Shown piece by piece: positions 7,670 to 16,442 of a stretch of 64,000 nucleotides of DNA (the first letter of the stretch is position 1; each line of letters begins with the position of its first letter). The stretch is taken from positions 1 to 64,000 of the forward strand of contig JACQYS010000023.1 of the NCBI GenBank assembly GCA_016208105.1, read 5' to 3'. Origin of the DNA: Desulfovibrio sp. (GTDB taxonomy: Bacteria > Desulfobacterota > Desulfovibrionia > Desulfovibrionales > Desulfovibrionaceae). A model generated the notes under the pieces. It had not been told where the DNA came from and searched no databases. It saw nothing but the letters and a program-made list of their open reading frames with translations. The translations under genes were made by a program, and so were the position numbers.

Positions 7670-10429
7670 ATGTACACGATGTCGCAGCTCACACAGATGG
7701 TGCCACCCATTGCGCAACCCAAGCTGGTTGCTTCAGGCATTGGTGTATGGGTCGTCTGGGATGGGCAACTTTCCCCTGTTCTGAATCAGATATTTTATGA
7801 CTTTGGAGGTTTCGAGCAGAGCCAGGTAGAAGAACAATCCCTATGGTTCTTTTTCGGGGACGAAGTGTTCAAGGCTTTCGCGAGGCTTAGCAGTTATGCC
7901 CGGGTCAACAAGCTTCCCTTGTTCATTCAAACCTTTCCCGCGTCGCTTCTGGTCGGTAATAAATTCGAGACGTCCTTTACGTGCCCTGAAGAATTCCTGA
8001 ACCAGGAGGTGGAGGCCTCCCAGGATCTGGAAATCCTTATCCATCCGAGTTTCATGCCCACAGTGGAAGGCATGACGGGGCTTAACATCAAGGAGTTTCC
8101 CACCAGGGAAGGACTGACCCCGGCCGGATTCGGACTCATGACCACGGACGCGGCGGTGGGCTACAACTCGCCCCTGGGCTGGTATTATATGCTGAGGCCC
8201 TTGGGGGACCCGCTCGATAAAAACACCGCCGAGGGGTGGCGCTCCATTTTCTCAGAGCTCCAGGCCCTGCTTGAACGGTTGGCCATCAAGCACCTCTCCC
8301 ACGAAGGCTATCTCATCTTCGGCTTGGACACCGTCCGGGCACTGCGCATCGTAACGCGCGAGCTGCTCCAGCTCGAAGAGACCATCAGAACCGAGGACGG
8401 AGGAAGAAAATACTGGCCCTGCGTCATGGCCTGCGTGCTCAAACAAGGGTACCATTTCAACAAGGATTTGCCCAAGAGGATCAAGCTCGATTGGCAGCAG
8501 CTCTCCCCGGACTACCCGCACATGAGCTTCAAGTCGGCGCTCTACCTGGGCAGGGATTTCCGGGTGAACGACGTTCGCCGCTCTTCCGGGAAATTGGATA
8601 TCGACGACTGGTGCCACATATCGCTCACCTCCCACGAGCAAGCCGGTGAAGGCGAGGGGCAGGTTCCTTTCCAGCTGCCGGCGAATCTCCTGGCCGGAAA
8701 CGATGTCACCTGCTTCTATTGCGGTTTGACCAACCATTCCGCCAGACAATGCCCCACCAAGGCCATACCGGATTTGAACGACGATGTGTGGGAAGACTTG
8801 AGCCTGGTGGACATGGCCAGACTCGAGGAAGGCGGCATGAGCCTCAACCGGGAGCTGGACGGGGCCGGACCCGAGGTCATGGCCAGGCTCATGGAAGGCC
8901 AGGACATCCGGGGGCTCTTGCTGCGCGGTGTTTTCGAACTGACGTTCGCCTGCCAGCTCAGATGCCTGGACCGCATCTGGCGGAGCAAGGGCAAAACCCT
9001 CCCTGACGGCATTGCCGACCTGGCCGCTCCGGACGACGGAGAATACCTTTGGAACGCCGTGGACATGGTGCGCCGCTGCGACGACGAAGGTTTCGAAAAC
9101 GAAATTTCAGCCGGTCTGGCCAAGCACGAACGTGGATTCCAGCCCCGCTCCATCCAGGGGTTCCATGCCATGGAACAGGGGGATTGGAGCAGGGCCGCCT
9201 ATTTCTGGCAGGAGGCGGCGCGCAGCGCCTTCTCCCCCTTGCAGCACGGCTGGCTGGCCTTTCTCGAAGGCCGGGCCATGGAAGTGCAGGGGGATTACCA
9301 GCGGGCCATGGGCCTTTATAAACAAGCCAAGTCGGAATGCCCGAAGTGGATGGAGCCTACCTACCGCATGGGTGTCTGCCTGGTGAAGATGGGCTTCACC
9401 GATCAGGGACTCACCGAGTTGCTGGGCCCGTTGCTTGGAAATCCCAGCCTCTTCAACCGCATTCTGCTCGATCCCGAGTTGGAGCGGGGCCGCGTGCATA
9501 TCCTTGCGGCCCTCTGGAAACCGTGGTGCGAGGCCTTGGCCGTAAGGGACGAGAAAGCCACCCATCTCGCGGAGCTGCCCGAACTTTTGAAAAGCTGGTT
9601 CAGGCCGGACCACCCCTTTCTGAAGGAAGGTCTCGAGCGGGCCAAATTCTTACGGGAACTCGCAAAAATCAATAACTACGTCAGCTTCTACCGGGTGGTG
9701 AAGGACTACGACAAGTTTCAGAAGGACTTGAATCAAACCGTTGAAAAGGAAATCGCCGCTTTAAACGCAAGGCTCAAAGAACTCCACGTTGATCTCAAAA
9801 ACATTCATCACGAAGCGGCCTGGTTCCCGTTCGGCAAGCTGCTGCGCGAGTTCAACAAAGATTTCAATGCGTGCGCCAACAAAATCAATTGGATGCACAG
9901 CACGTCCCTCCAGGTCCCGGCCAACTTCCGGAAAAGCCTGGATTATGTCGATGAGATCGATTCGGCCGTGGTCCTCTTGAAAGCCAGACTGGTGACCTTG
10001 CGCATCGTGCGGGACTCCACGTTGTTTGTTCTCTTGCTGGGCAAAAGCTTCATGTGGCTGGAGCTCTTGGGCCTGGCGCTTTCCCTGGTCGCTGTGCCGG
10101 GGGCCATCTATCTTGCCCAGAAAACCGGGCAGTTCTGGCTGGCCGGTCTCTTGGAAACCCAGAAATGGCAGGTGCAGAAAGGCCTTTTGCTCATCGTGAG
10201 CATAGTGGCCATGGCCATTGCAGCGATAAAGACGGCGGTCAGCTTCGAGAAGAAAAGGGCCGCGATATTCAAGGCGCGCGAAGAAATGGCGGACAAGGCC
10301 CAGGCAAAAGGGAAAAAGAAGCCGGAAGCCGTCAAGCAGGCCAAAGCCTTGCCGCCGGGCAAAGGCGGCGCAGCAAAAGCGCAGGACGCGAAAAAGGACG
10401 CGGGGAAAGGCAAAACCAAGGGGAAGTGA
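7670..10429 (+). CDS. Large TPR membrane protein with a CCHC zinc knuckle, function unknown
   Basis: I do not recognise this 919-residue protein by name. Residues 1-330 form a region without known motifs. At residues 348-361 is CFYCGLTNHSARQC, a textbook Cys-x2-Cys-x4-His-x4-Cys zinc knuckle. Residues about 490-590 contain TPR-like helices (QGFHAMEQGDWSRAAYFWQEA; GDYQRAMGLYKQAKSE). A coiled-coil-like section follows near 690-720. Two membrane segments lie at about 785-815 and 845-865, and the tail after 870 is Lys/Ala-rich, low-complexity and basic. A membrane-anchored scaffold with soluble N-terminus is the simplest reading. It stands alone between UPF0280 and dsrC. Confidence 0.8.
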   Translation: MYTMSQLTQMVPPIAQPKLVASGIGVWVVWDGQLSPVLNQIFYDFGGFEQSQVEEQSLWFFFGDEVFKAFARLSSYARVNKLPLFIQTFPASLLVGNKFETSFTCPEEFLNQEVEASQDLEILIHPSFMPTVEGMTGLNIKEFPTREGLTPAGFGLMTTDAAVGYNSPLGWYYMLRPLGDPLDKNTAEGWRSIFSELQALLERLAIKHLSHEGYLIFGLDTVRALRIVTRELLQLEETIRTEDGGRKYWPCVMACVLKQGYHFNKDLPKRIKLDWQQLSPDYPHMSFKSALYLGRDFRVNDVRRSSGKLDIDDWCHISLTSHEQAGEGEGQVPFQLPANLLAGNDVTCFYCGLTNHSARQCPTKAIPDLNDDVWEDLSLVDMARLEEGGMSLNRELDGAGPEVMARLMEGQDIRGLLLRGVFELTFACQLRCLDRIWRSKGKTLPDGIADLAAPDDGEYLWNAVDMVRRCDDEGFENEISAGLAKHERGFQPRSIQGFHAMEQGDWSRAAYFWQEAARSAFSPLQHGWLAFLEGRAMEVQGDYQRAMGLYKQAKSECPKWMEPTYRMGVCLVKMGFTDQGLTELLGPLLGNPSLFNRILLDPELERGRVHILAALWKPWCEALAVRDEKATHLAELPELLKSWFRPDHPFLKEGLERAKFLRELAKINNYVSFYRVVKDYDKFQKDLNQTVEKEIAALNARLKELHVDLKNIHHEAAWFPFGKLLREFNKDFNACANKINWMHSTSLQVPANFRKSLDYVDEIDSAVVLLKARLVTLRIVRDSTLFVLLLGKSFMWLELLGLALSLVAVPGAIYLAQKTGQFWLAGLLETQKWQVQKGLLLIVSIVAMAIAAIKTAVSFEKKRAAIFKAREEMADKAQAKGKKKPEAVKQAKALPPGKGGAAKAQDAKKDAGKGKTKGK

Positions 10430-10477
10430 TTCAGCCCGGGCGTGAACCTGGTGCATGCGCGACGGTCTACGTGCGAA

Positions 10478-10512
10478 TAAAAAAAGCGGGGCTCCGAAAG
10501 GAACCCCGCTTT
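10478..10512 (-). terminator. Rho-independent terminator of dsrC
   Basis: Read on the minus strand, AGCGGGGTTCC-TTTC-GGAGCCCCGCT is followed by a run of T residues just after the dsrC stop. The + strand gene ending at 10429 may use the same stem from the other side. Confidence 0.9.
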
Positions 10513-10534
10513 GCATTCAAGAATGCTGTACGGA

Positions 10535-10852
10535 CTACACGCAGCCGGTGGGCTTGGGCAGGCCGGCCATCTTACAAGCTCCCTTGCCGGGTCCGGAGGG
10601 GAACAGCTCGTAGATGTGCTTCAGCTTGAATCCGGTCACCTTCGAGAGGATGCGGACCATGGGGGCGATGCCGTTCTTCTTGTAGTAGTCCTGCAAGAAC
10701 TCGATCACCTTGTTGTGCTCGTCGGAAAGTTCCTTGATGCCTTCGGACTCTTTCACGTACTCAACCCAGTCGGTGGTCCAGTCCTCAAAGCGCTGCAGGA
10801 AGCCGTCTTCATCGACCTCGAAGTTTTTGCCCTTGAATTCAACAGTGGCCAT
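10535..10852 (-). CDS. dsrC: DsrC, sulfur-carrying partner of dissimilatory sulfite reductase
   Basis: The 105-residue protein belongs to the DsrC/TusE family. It opens VEFKGKNFEVDEDGFLQRFEDW and ends KGACKMAGLPKPTGCV, giving the two conserved C-terminal cysteines on the flexible arm. The penultimate cysteine forms the trisulfide product with the second, which is the hallmark of true DsrC rather than single-cysteine TusE. In sulfate reducers DsrC takes sulfur from DsrAB and returns electrons through the DsrMKJOP membrane complex. An AAGGAGG ribosome site lies ten bases upstream of the ATG. It is a monocistronic gene with its own terminator, as is usual for the highly expressed dsrC. Confidence 0.96.
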   Translation of the reverse strand: MATVEFKGKNFEVDEDGFLQRFEDWTTDWVEYVKESEGIKELSDEHNKVIEFLQDYYKKNGIAPMVRILSKVTGFKLKHIYELFPSGPGKGACKMAGLPKPTGCV

Positions 10853-11098
10853 TCTCCATCCTCCTTGGCGTTGCTTGAACTATCTGTCGATTGCCCAGAG
10901 TTGCCGGTACCCTCGTGGGAGGGCGCCTAACCATTTAAACAGCGTTCCGCTGTTATGGAACACCAGGTAAGAACATGGGCACTATACCCGTTGCCATTGC
11001 GCTCTGAAAGCTTCCTGGCGTTCTTCCGTGGTCCCCACCCGAATTCGTGACGTCTTAAAGTCCAATTCAAGCTGTTGTCAATTGATTTCGATAACGAA

Positions 11099-12823
11099 TC
11101 ATTCCGGTCGTATTTCATCGAGATGTTTGCGAGCAAAATCAAGGCCCGGGTCCATCTCCAATGCCTTGCCCAAAAACTCCGCGGCCGCTTCGCCATGGCC
11201 GAGAAACTTATGGCACAGTCCCAGGTTGGCCAAGTCCATGGCCGAGCCTGAATCAAGGGCCAGGGCCGCTTCGAAGTCGACCGCTGCATCGGAGAAATTC
11301 CCGGCCTTGAAGCGGGCCACACCGCGAAGGTTGTAATATTCCTTCACGTCCGGGCTCATGCTGATGGCTCTTTCAAGGAGCGCTTCGGTCTTGCCCCACT
11401 GGTCCAACTGGGAGTGGGCGTAGGCCCTGTAAAAAATCGTGAGCGCCCCGTCCTCGGGGTCGGGCTGCAGGGTTTCGGCTTTTTCAAAGAGAGTCATGGC
11501 CTCGCCGGTCTCACCTTGGCGCATGGCCAGAAGTCCCTGGAAAAACGGGAGGTAGGGCTGGCCGGAACAGATTTCCGCCAGAACGTTAAGACCGGGAACC
11601 GCCTTTTCCACGGGCGCTTCCTCAGCCAGCATGCGCCCCACGAACATGCCCAGGCTGGCCCTGGGGGTGCGTTCGCGGAAGTAAAAGCCCGGCACGAAGT
11701 TGTAGTTGGCGCAGGCGCCAAGGTCCGGCTGGGTTGTTTCCACGGTGTAGAGCGTGAAGCCCTGATCCGCGAGGCCTGCCGCGAACGCTTCGATCTCGTA
11801 AAGCATGTCGGCCCGCTCCAGGTTGGGGAGGGTTTCAAGGCCGGTTTCCGGTCCGTCCACGACCCAACCGATTTCATCAAGCTCCGTAAATTTTCGCAGG
11901 CCGGAGGCTTCGTAGTTGCTGCCCGTCTCGAAGTCGCCCGCCAACTGGGCGATCTCGGTGACGGCGCGGACAGCGGCCTTGACGGGCGAGGACGCCGTGC
12001 CGGCCGTGAACACGATCTCGCTCTTTAAGCCGAGCGTCGCGGGATCATAGGCCAACGCGCCCACGGTGGGCACGGGCATGTTCATGCTGAAGTCCTTGAG
12101 CCACAGCTTGACCCCGTTTCGCTCGAAGGCTTCCACCAGCTCCCGGAGCACGGGGTCGGAGCAATCTGCGGTGCGGATGGTGGGGAGAACTGTTTGCTCC
12201 CTGTCGATCACCGCGCTCACATGGCGTTCCACCAGCTCGCAGGCGCCCTGCAGGATGGATTCCTCCAGGCAGTTGCCGGCGGAGGAGCCGTTGAACTCGT
12301 TGAGCTTCTTGAACCAGTCCAGGGGCACCATGACTTCCTGGCCATCCTTCACACGCGTGGCCGGGTAAAAACGCCAGGAAAGAAGGTCCATGAGCCTGGC
12401 GGCCTGTTCTTGCGCAAGCGTGTCGTCCACGGACTGAAGGATCTCCGAAATGGGCATGACTTTGCCTGGCCACAAGGCCTGGGCCTCGGACCATGTGGCG
12501 CTGACAAAGTTCTCCCCCCTGGCCCAGAAGCTGAAATAGCTGAAGCGCTCGGCCAGCTCCATCAGGGCGGAAGCCTCGGCCTGGGCCGGGGAAGCCCCTT
12601 TGCCCATCTGCTTGCGGGTGGGCATTACCGTGCGCGCCTGGGGGCCGCAGATGCTCAAATAGACCGGGATGCCCAGGCGCCCTGTGTCGGTGCGCCTGAG
12701 TTCGCCGAGTATGCCCCCGTGGCTGGCGAAGAGCTCTTTGACCCTGGCCACGGTCTGGGCGGGGGTGCAGAGTTTGTCGGAATCGGACGTGTACCCTTTG
12801 GGGGTGCTTTGCAACTTACGCAT
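11099..12823 (-). CDS. YcaO-family protein with C-terminal TPR repeats
   Basis: The 574-residue protein has a YcaO (ATP-dependent cyclodehydratase/thioamidation) domain over residues 1-390. Recognisable parts are GKGASPAQAEASALMELAERFSY, the acidic ATP/Mg-binding LEESILQGACELVERH, and AAVRAVTEIAQ. From about residue 405 four TPR motifs follow (for example GNFSDAAVDFEAALALD). Characterised YcaO enzymes activate a backbone amide with ATP; some make thioamides with a TfuA partner or modify ribosomal or MCR-like proteins. No TfuA or azoline oxidase is present. It overlaps the upstream methyltransferase gene by eight bases, so the two are co-transcribed, and dsrC lies 246 bp downstream on the same strand. 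The substrate is unknown. Confidence 0.88.
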   Translation of the reverse strand: MRKLQSTPKGYTSDSDKLCTPAQTVARVKELFASHGGILGELRRTDTGRLGIPVYLSICGPQARTVMPTRKQMGKGASPAQAEASALMELAERFSYFSFWARGENFVSATWSEAQALWPGKVMPISEILQSVDDTLAQEQAARLMDLLSWRFYPATRVKDGQEVMVPLDWFKKLNEFNGSSAGNCLEESILQGACELVERHVSAVIDREQTVLPTIRTADCSDPVLRELVEAFERNGVKLWLKDFSMNMPVPTVGALAYDPATLGLKSEIVFTAGTASSPVKAAVRAVTEIAQLAGDFETGSNYEASGLRKFTELDEIGWVVDGPETGLETLPNLERADMLYEIEAFAAGLADQGFTLYTVETTQPDLGACANYNFVPGFYFRERTPRASLGMFVGRMLAEEAPVEKAVPGLNVLAEICSGQPYLPFFQGLLAMRQGETGEAMTLFEKAETLQPDPEDGALTIFYRAYAHSQLDQWGKTEALLERAISMSPDVKEYYNLRGVARFKAGNFSDAAVDFEAALALDSGSAMDLANLGLCHKFLGHGEAAAEFLGKALEMDPGLDFARKHLDEIRPE

Positions 12824-13556
12824 TGGTTCGTCTCCGCATGCGGTAAAGGACGCAGGTTTGGGACTCTCCTGACTCTGAACGGCAGGTGGACTGCGTGCGC
12901 TGTATTTGGAAGTCCTGTTGTGCTTGTGCGAAAAAAGGCGCGGCCTCCCGGCAGCGGTCGCAGGAGAGCAGAATTTGGGAATCCGGCTTCGGGGTCAGAT
13001 GGCTGGCCAGGAAATTGGCCAGTGGGGCGTGCAGTTCCGGCAGGTACAGCGCTTCCGAGCAGGCTATGACATCGAACAGGTCCGAAGTCTCGGGAGCGGC
13101 GATGTCCAAATATGCCGGGCTGGCCATGCCGGACAGATCGTTTTTTAAGATGCAGGCCCTGATGAAAAGCAGGGCCTCGGGTTCCTTGTCGGTGATGAGG
13201 GTCCTGTACCCCCTTTTCGCGGCAACCAGACCGCACAAGCCGAGTCCTGCGCCGAGTTCCAGAAACGTGGAGCCGCTTGCCGGGGAAAGCTTGGATGCGA
13301 GCAGGGCCAGGGGAAAGGATGCGGGCCAGATTTTCGCCCAAAAGGGCAGGGCCACCTTTTCGCCGGGCCGGGCGGTCTCCACCAGCTGGTCAATGTAGCT
13401 TGGCAGATCGGTGATCTGGAGCATCTCGAAAGACATGCTGCCGAGGGTAACGGTCTCGAAGCCCACAGGATACCGCGAACCGGCCAGGGCCAGTATGTCG
13501 TCCAGGGTGGCCGTGGGGGACAGGGCGATTTCAAGGATGCGCGATGTGTTCTTCAT
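12816..13556 (-). CDS. Class I SAM-dependent methyltransferase
   Basis: Starting at the ATG at 13556 (246 residues) with a GGAGA ribosome site eight bases upstream, the protein contains the Rossmann methyltransferase motif I FLELGAGLGLCGLVAAKRG, an acidic motif II after RTLITDKEP, and VIACSEALYLPELH in place of motif IV. The PFWAKIWPAS segment just before motif I is typical of METTL21/NNMT-like protein lysine methyltransferases. It overlaps the YcaO gene by 8 bp, so a joint role (for example a paired post-translational modification) is plausible but unproven. An in-frame ORF extends 29 codons further upstream, but the added residues look unrelated. Confidence 0.85.
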   Translation of the reverse strand: MKNTSRILEIALSPTATLDDILALAGSRYPVGFETVTLGSMSFEMLQITDLPSYIDQLVETARPGEKVALPFWAKIWPASFPLALLASKLSPASGSTFLELGAGLGLCGLVAAKRGYRTLITDKEPEALLFIRACILKNDLSGMASPAYLDIAAPETSDLFDVIACSEALYLPELHAPLANFLASHLTPKPDSQILLSCDRCREAAPFFAQAQQDFQIQRTQSTCRSESGESQTCVLYRMRRRTNA

Positions 13557-13719
13557 GCGAGGTCTCTCCAGCCAGTCGGTCGTGCTCGTGGTGAAGCTGC
13601 AAACGCCCGGCACGGACCTGAGCGTCCGCGGGGCAAGCCGCAAACCTTGGGAAGACGCGGGAAAGGCGAGAAAGAGAAAAGGCCGGACGCGCTGACGCTC
13701 CGGCCTGTGTCTGGTCTGG

Positions 13720-13794
<75 letters not shown>

Positions 13795-13798
13795 AATC

Positions 13799-13873
<75 letters not shown>

Positions 13874-13935
13874 CCGCGCAAAGGGAAGTCAGCTTTAGTG
13901 AAGATATCCTTCCCTGTCAACGAATTCGCTTACAT

Positions 13936-13961
13936 CCAAAAAAAAGTCCCCCGAGGGGGAA
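13936..13961 (-). terminator. Terminator between the upstream tRNA-Gly and the tRNA-Cys
   Basis: On the minus strand TCCCCC-TCG-GGGGGA is followed by eight T residues. It follows the first tRNA-Gly, so the downstream Cys-Gly pair probably has its own promoter within 13874-13935. Confidence 0.75.
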
Positions 13962-13962
13962 G

Positions 13963-14037
<75 letters not shown>

Positions 14038-14381
14038 TCGTGGCGAGAGGCGCTTTTAAATGGGCTCGGGGGTGAAGTCAAGGGGCCACTTCAAGAAAAA
14101 CACAACAGCTTGAAATAGCTGCTTCTATTGTCAGCCTGTGGATGCCGGGAACTTGATAATCCAGGCACGGGGAGTGGCGCGGGCCTGGCAGCATGCCTCG
14201 TACCGTATAAATGCGATCTCTGCCGGGAGTAATTGCAGGGTAAATCTTACCAAAGAGAAGATCAAAAAAATGCCTGAAGCTCAATTTGGCGCATGTTGGC
14301 TCTTTACCTGGGGCGGCAAATCCATTAAGTGGACTCACTTCGTTGACCCCCAGGGCATGCTGGCCCACCCGGAGGCTCACT
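14038..14381. other. Intergenic region between tRNA cluster and dksA
   Basis: These 344 bases carry no supported gene. They should contain divergent promoters for the tRNA-Gly (minus) and dksA (plus). I see no clear riboswitch, repeat or hairpin. Confidence 0.5.
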
Positions 14382-14744
14382 ATGGAACAGAAAGATCTGG
14401 ATTTCTTCCGGCAGTACATGAACGATTCTCTCCAGGACATCCTGAAAAAGGGTGAGGAGACCATCGAGGACATGACCGACACCGTCGAGGTGTACGCCGA
14501 CCCCGCTGACCGGGCCACCGCCGAATCCGACAGGGCGTTCACGCTTCGCCTGCGCGACCGCGAGCGCAAGCTCATCCGCAAGATCCAGGAAGCCCTGGAG
14601 CGCATCGAGGACGGCACCTACGGAATCTGCGAGGAGTGCGGCGAGGACATCAGCGTCGCCAGGCTCAAGGCCAGGCCCGTCACCACTCTGTGCATCAAAT
14701 GCAAGGCCCGCCAGGAGGCTGACGAGGATTTGCGGGGCGAGTAG
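14382..14744 (+). CDS. dksA: DksA/TraR family zinc-finger transcription factor
   Basis: The 120-residue protein binds the RNA polymerase secondary channel and, with ppGpp, modulates rRNA and amino-acid promoters. A coiled coil spans about residues 5-70 (LDFFRQYMNDSLQDILKKGE through RERKLIRKIQEALERI), followed by the C4 zinc finger CEECGEDISVARLKARP...CIKC. I chose the ATG at 14382 because of the GGAGG eight bases upstream and because the coiled coil begins there; the ORF is open upstream to 14286 but that part is not DksA-like. The tip Asp residues of DksA appear as part of YADPADRA. The next gene starts nine bases after the stop. Confidence 0.92.
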   Translation: MEQKDLDFFRQYMNDSLQDILKKGEETIEDMTDTVEVYADPADRATAESDRAFTLRLRDRERKLIRKIQEALERIEDGTYGICEECGEDISVARLKARPVTTLCIKCKARQEADEDLRGE

Positions 14745-14753
14745 CCCGGGTGA

Positions 14754-16217
14754 ATGGACGCCGCGTTCTTCAGGTTCCTGGGGCCTGAACTCATAAACGT
14801 CCTTGGCGGCGTCCGCTTTGACACGGTCTTTAGTCCCGCTCCCGGCTTCTGGACTTTTGTCTTCTCTCCTCCGGTCAGCCCGACCCCAGAATCTCCACCC
14901 GATTGCCGCTTTCTGCTTCTTCGAGTTCATTCCCGGGCGGGTGCGCTGCTGCTCTCGCCCACAAAGCCCGTCAATCCCCCGCAACCCTCCGCCAAGGTGA
15001 TGTGGCTGCGCAAGCGGTTGCGTGGTCGCAGGGTCACGGGCGGCGCGTGCGACTGGCCCACTAGGCGTCTGGCCCTGGAACTCACCGCTGGCGAGGGCCG
15101 GTATCTGTTTTTGTCCATGGATGACGACCCCACGGTGCTCGAAAGCCTGCCCGAAGGATTCGCCACCGGAGGCAACTGGAATACGCCGGAGGAAGCGGCC
15201 GGTGACGCCGCGTGCCCCCGAAGCATCCGCCGGGCTTTGGAACGCGAGGAGCCCGAAGACCGGGACGGCTTGCTTCAGGCATTTAAGGACGGGCGGAGCG
15301 CCGGCTTCTTCCTTGCTGAATCCCAGCAGGAAGAAGGACCGCTCCCCTGGCCGGCCGGCCGGGAATCCGTTCGCTACCCAACCGCTCTGGCTGCTGGCGC
15401 CGCCTATGGCGAAACCTCATTTTTCAGCGCGCTGCTCCCGGTGGACCAGGAACCCAAACGCGCCGAGACCAGGCGGAAGAAGCGCCTGGCCCTGCTGGAT
15501 CAAGACACACAAAGGCTTAAGGGTTTGGAAGAACAGCAGCTGTATGGCGAAGCAGTGGCCGCCAATCTTTCCGCTTTGGATCCCAGGGAAAAGTCTGCCC
15601 CCATGGCCCTCGAGCATCCCGTGCACGGGGTGATGACCGTGCCGTTTGATCCGTCGCGTACGGTTCTTGAGAACATGGAGCGCTTTTTCAAGAAAGCGGC
15701 CAAGGGCAGGCGGGGCCAGGTTCATGTGGAGCGCCTGCGCCTGGAGGCGGAGCAGGGTGTCGCCCCGAAGGCCAAGACCCGCCCTCCGCAGAGTGTGAAA
15801 AAAAGCGTGGCACCGGACAGGCGATCCACGATTCCCCTGCACCGATTCACATCCTCGGACGGTTTTTTGATCCTTCGCGGCAAAAATAGCGCGGCCAACC
15901 ACAAGCTCCTCTCCGAACTGGCCAGCCCGTTCGACTATTGGCTCCACGCCGAGGGCGGCCCCGGCGCGCACGTGATCATAAAAAGGGACCATCCCGGCAA
16001 GGAAGTCCCTGAGACGACTCTCAGGGAGGCCGCCGTGCTGGCCGGACTCTCCAGCTGGCGCGCGGCCGATGCCAAGGCGAACGTGCTCTACGCTTTGGCC
16101 AGCGAGGTCCGGAAGATCAAGGGTGCGGCGCTGGGGCGGGTGAGGCTTGAGAACGCCAAAACAGTGCTTGTTGAGCTTGATCCTTTGCTTGAGGCGCGGC
16201 TTCGCCGGGATGGGTGA
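14754..16217 (+). CDS. NFACT-family RNA-binding protein (RqcH/FbpA-like)
   Basis: The 487-residue protein follows dksA closely. The N-terminal NFACT-N domain is recognisable by FSPAPGFWTFVF and LLLRVHSRAGALLLSPTKPVNPP. A charged helical middle (KRAETRRKKRLALLDQDTQRLK) resembles the coiled-coil arms, and the C-terminal NFACT-R domain (about residues 363-487) contains SSDGFLILRGKNSAANHKLL and FDYWLHAEGGPGAHVIIK. RqcH proteins bind 50S-peptidyl-tRNA complexes and recruit tRNA-Ala to add alanine tails to stalled chains. The N-domain is shorter than in Bacillus RqcH, so the exact role is open. Confidence 0.85.
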   Translation: MDAAFFRFLGPELINVLGGVRFDTVFSPAPGFWTFVFSPPVSPTPESPPDCRFLLLRVHSRAGALLLSPTKPVNPPQPSAKVMWLRKRLRGRRVTGGACDWPTRRLALELTAGEGRYLFLSMDDDPTVLESLPEGFATGGNWNTPEEAAGDAACPRSIRRALEREEPEDRDGLLQAFKDGRSAGFFLAESQQEEGPLPWPAGRESVRYPTALAAGAAYGETSFFSALLPVDQEPKRAETRRKKRLALLDQDTQRLKGLEEQQLYGEAVAANLSALDPREKSAPMALEHPVHGVMTVPFDPSRTVLENMERFFKKAAKGRRGQVHVERLRLEAEQGVAPKAKTRPPQSVKKSVAPDRRSTIPLHRFTSSDGFLILRGKNSAANHKLLSELASPFDYWLHAEGGPGAHVIIKRDHPGKEVPETTLREAAVLAGLSSWRAADAKANVLYALASEVRKIKGAALGRVRLENAKTVLVELDPLLEARLRRDG

Positions 16218-16442
16218 TCCATCGCTAATGCCCCGCGCACAGGCATCTTCTGGTGGCGATCGGGAAAAGCTCGCTCCATTTCTTTCTCTTCGGTCTCACT
16301 TGACGGCCGGGCCTTCCGGGAGCAAGGAGTCCGTAAGTCCGCGCACGGTTTTTCTTGCTTTATGGAAGAGAGTGATTACTGCTCTGCGGCGAGTGAAACA
16401 GGTGTGAGTCTGTCCGTGTAACAAGGTGTTCACAGTCCACGA

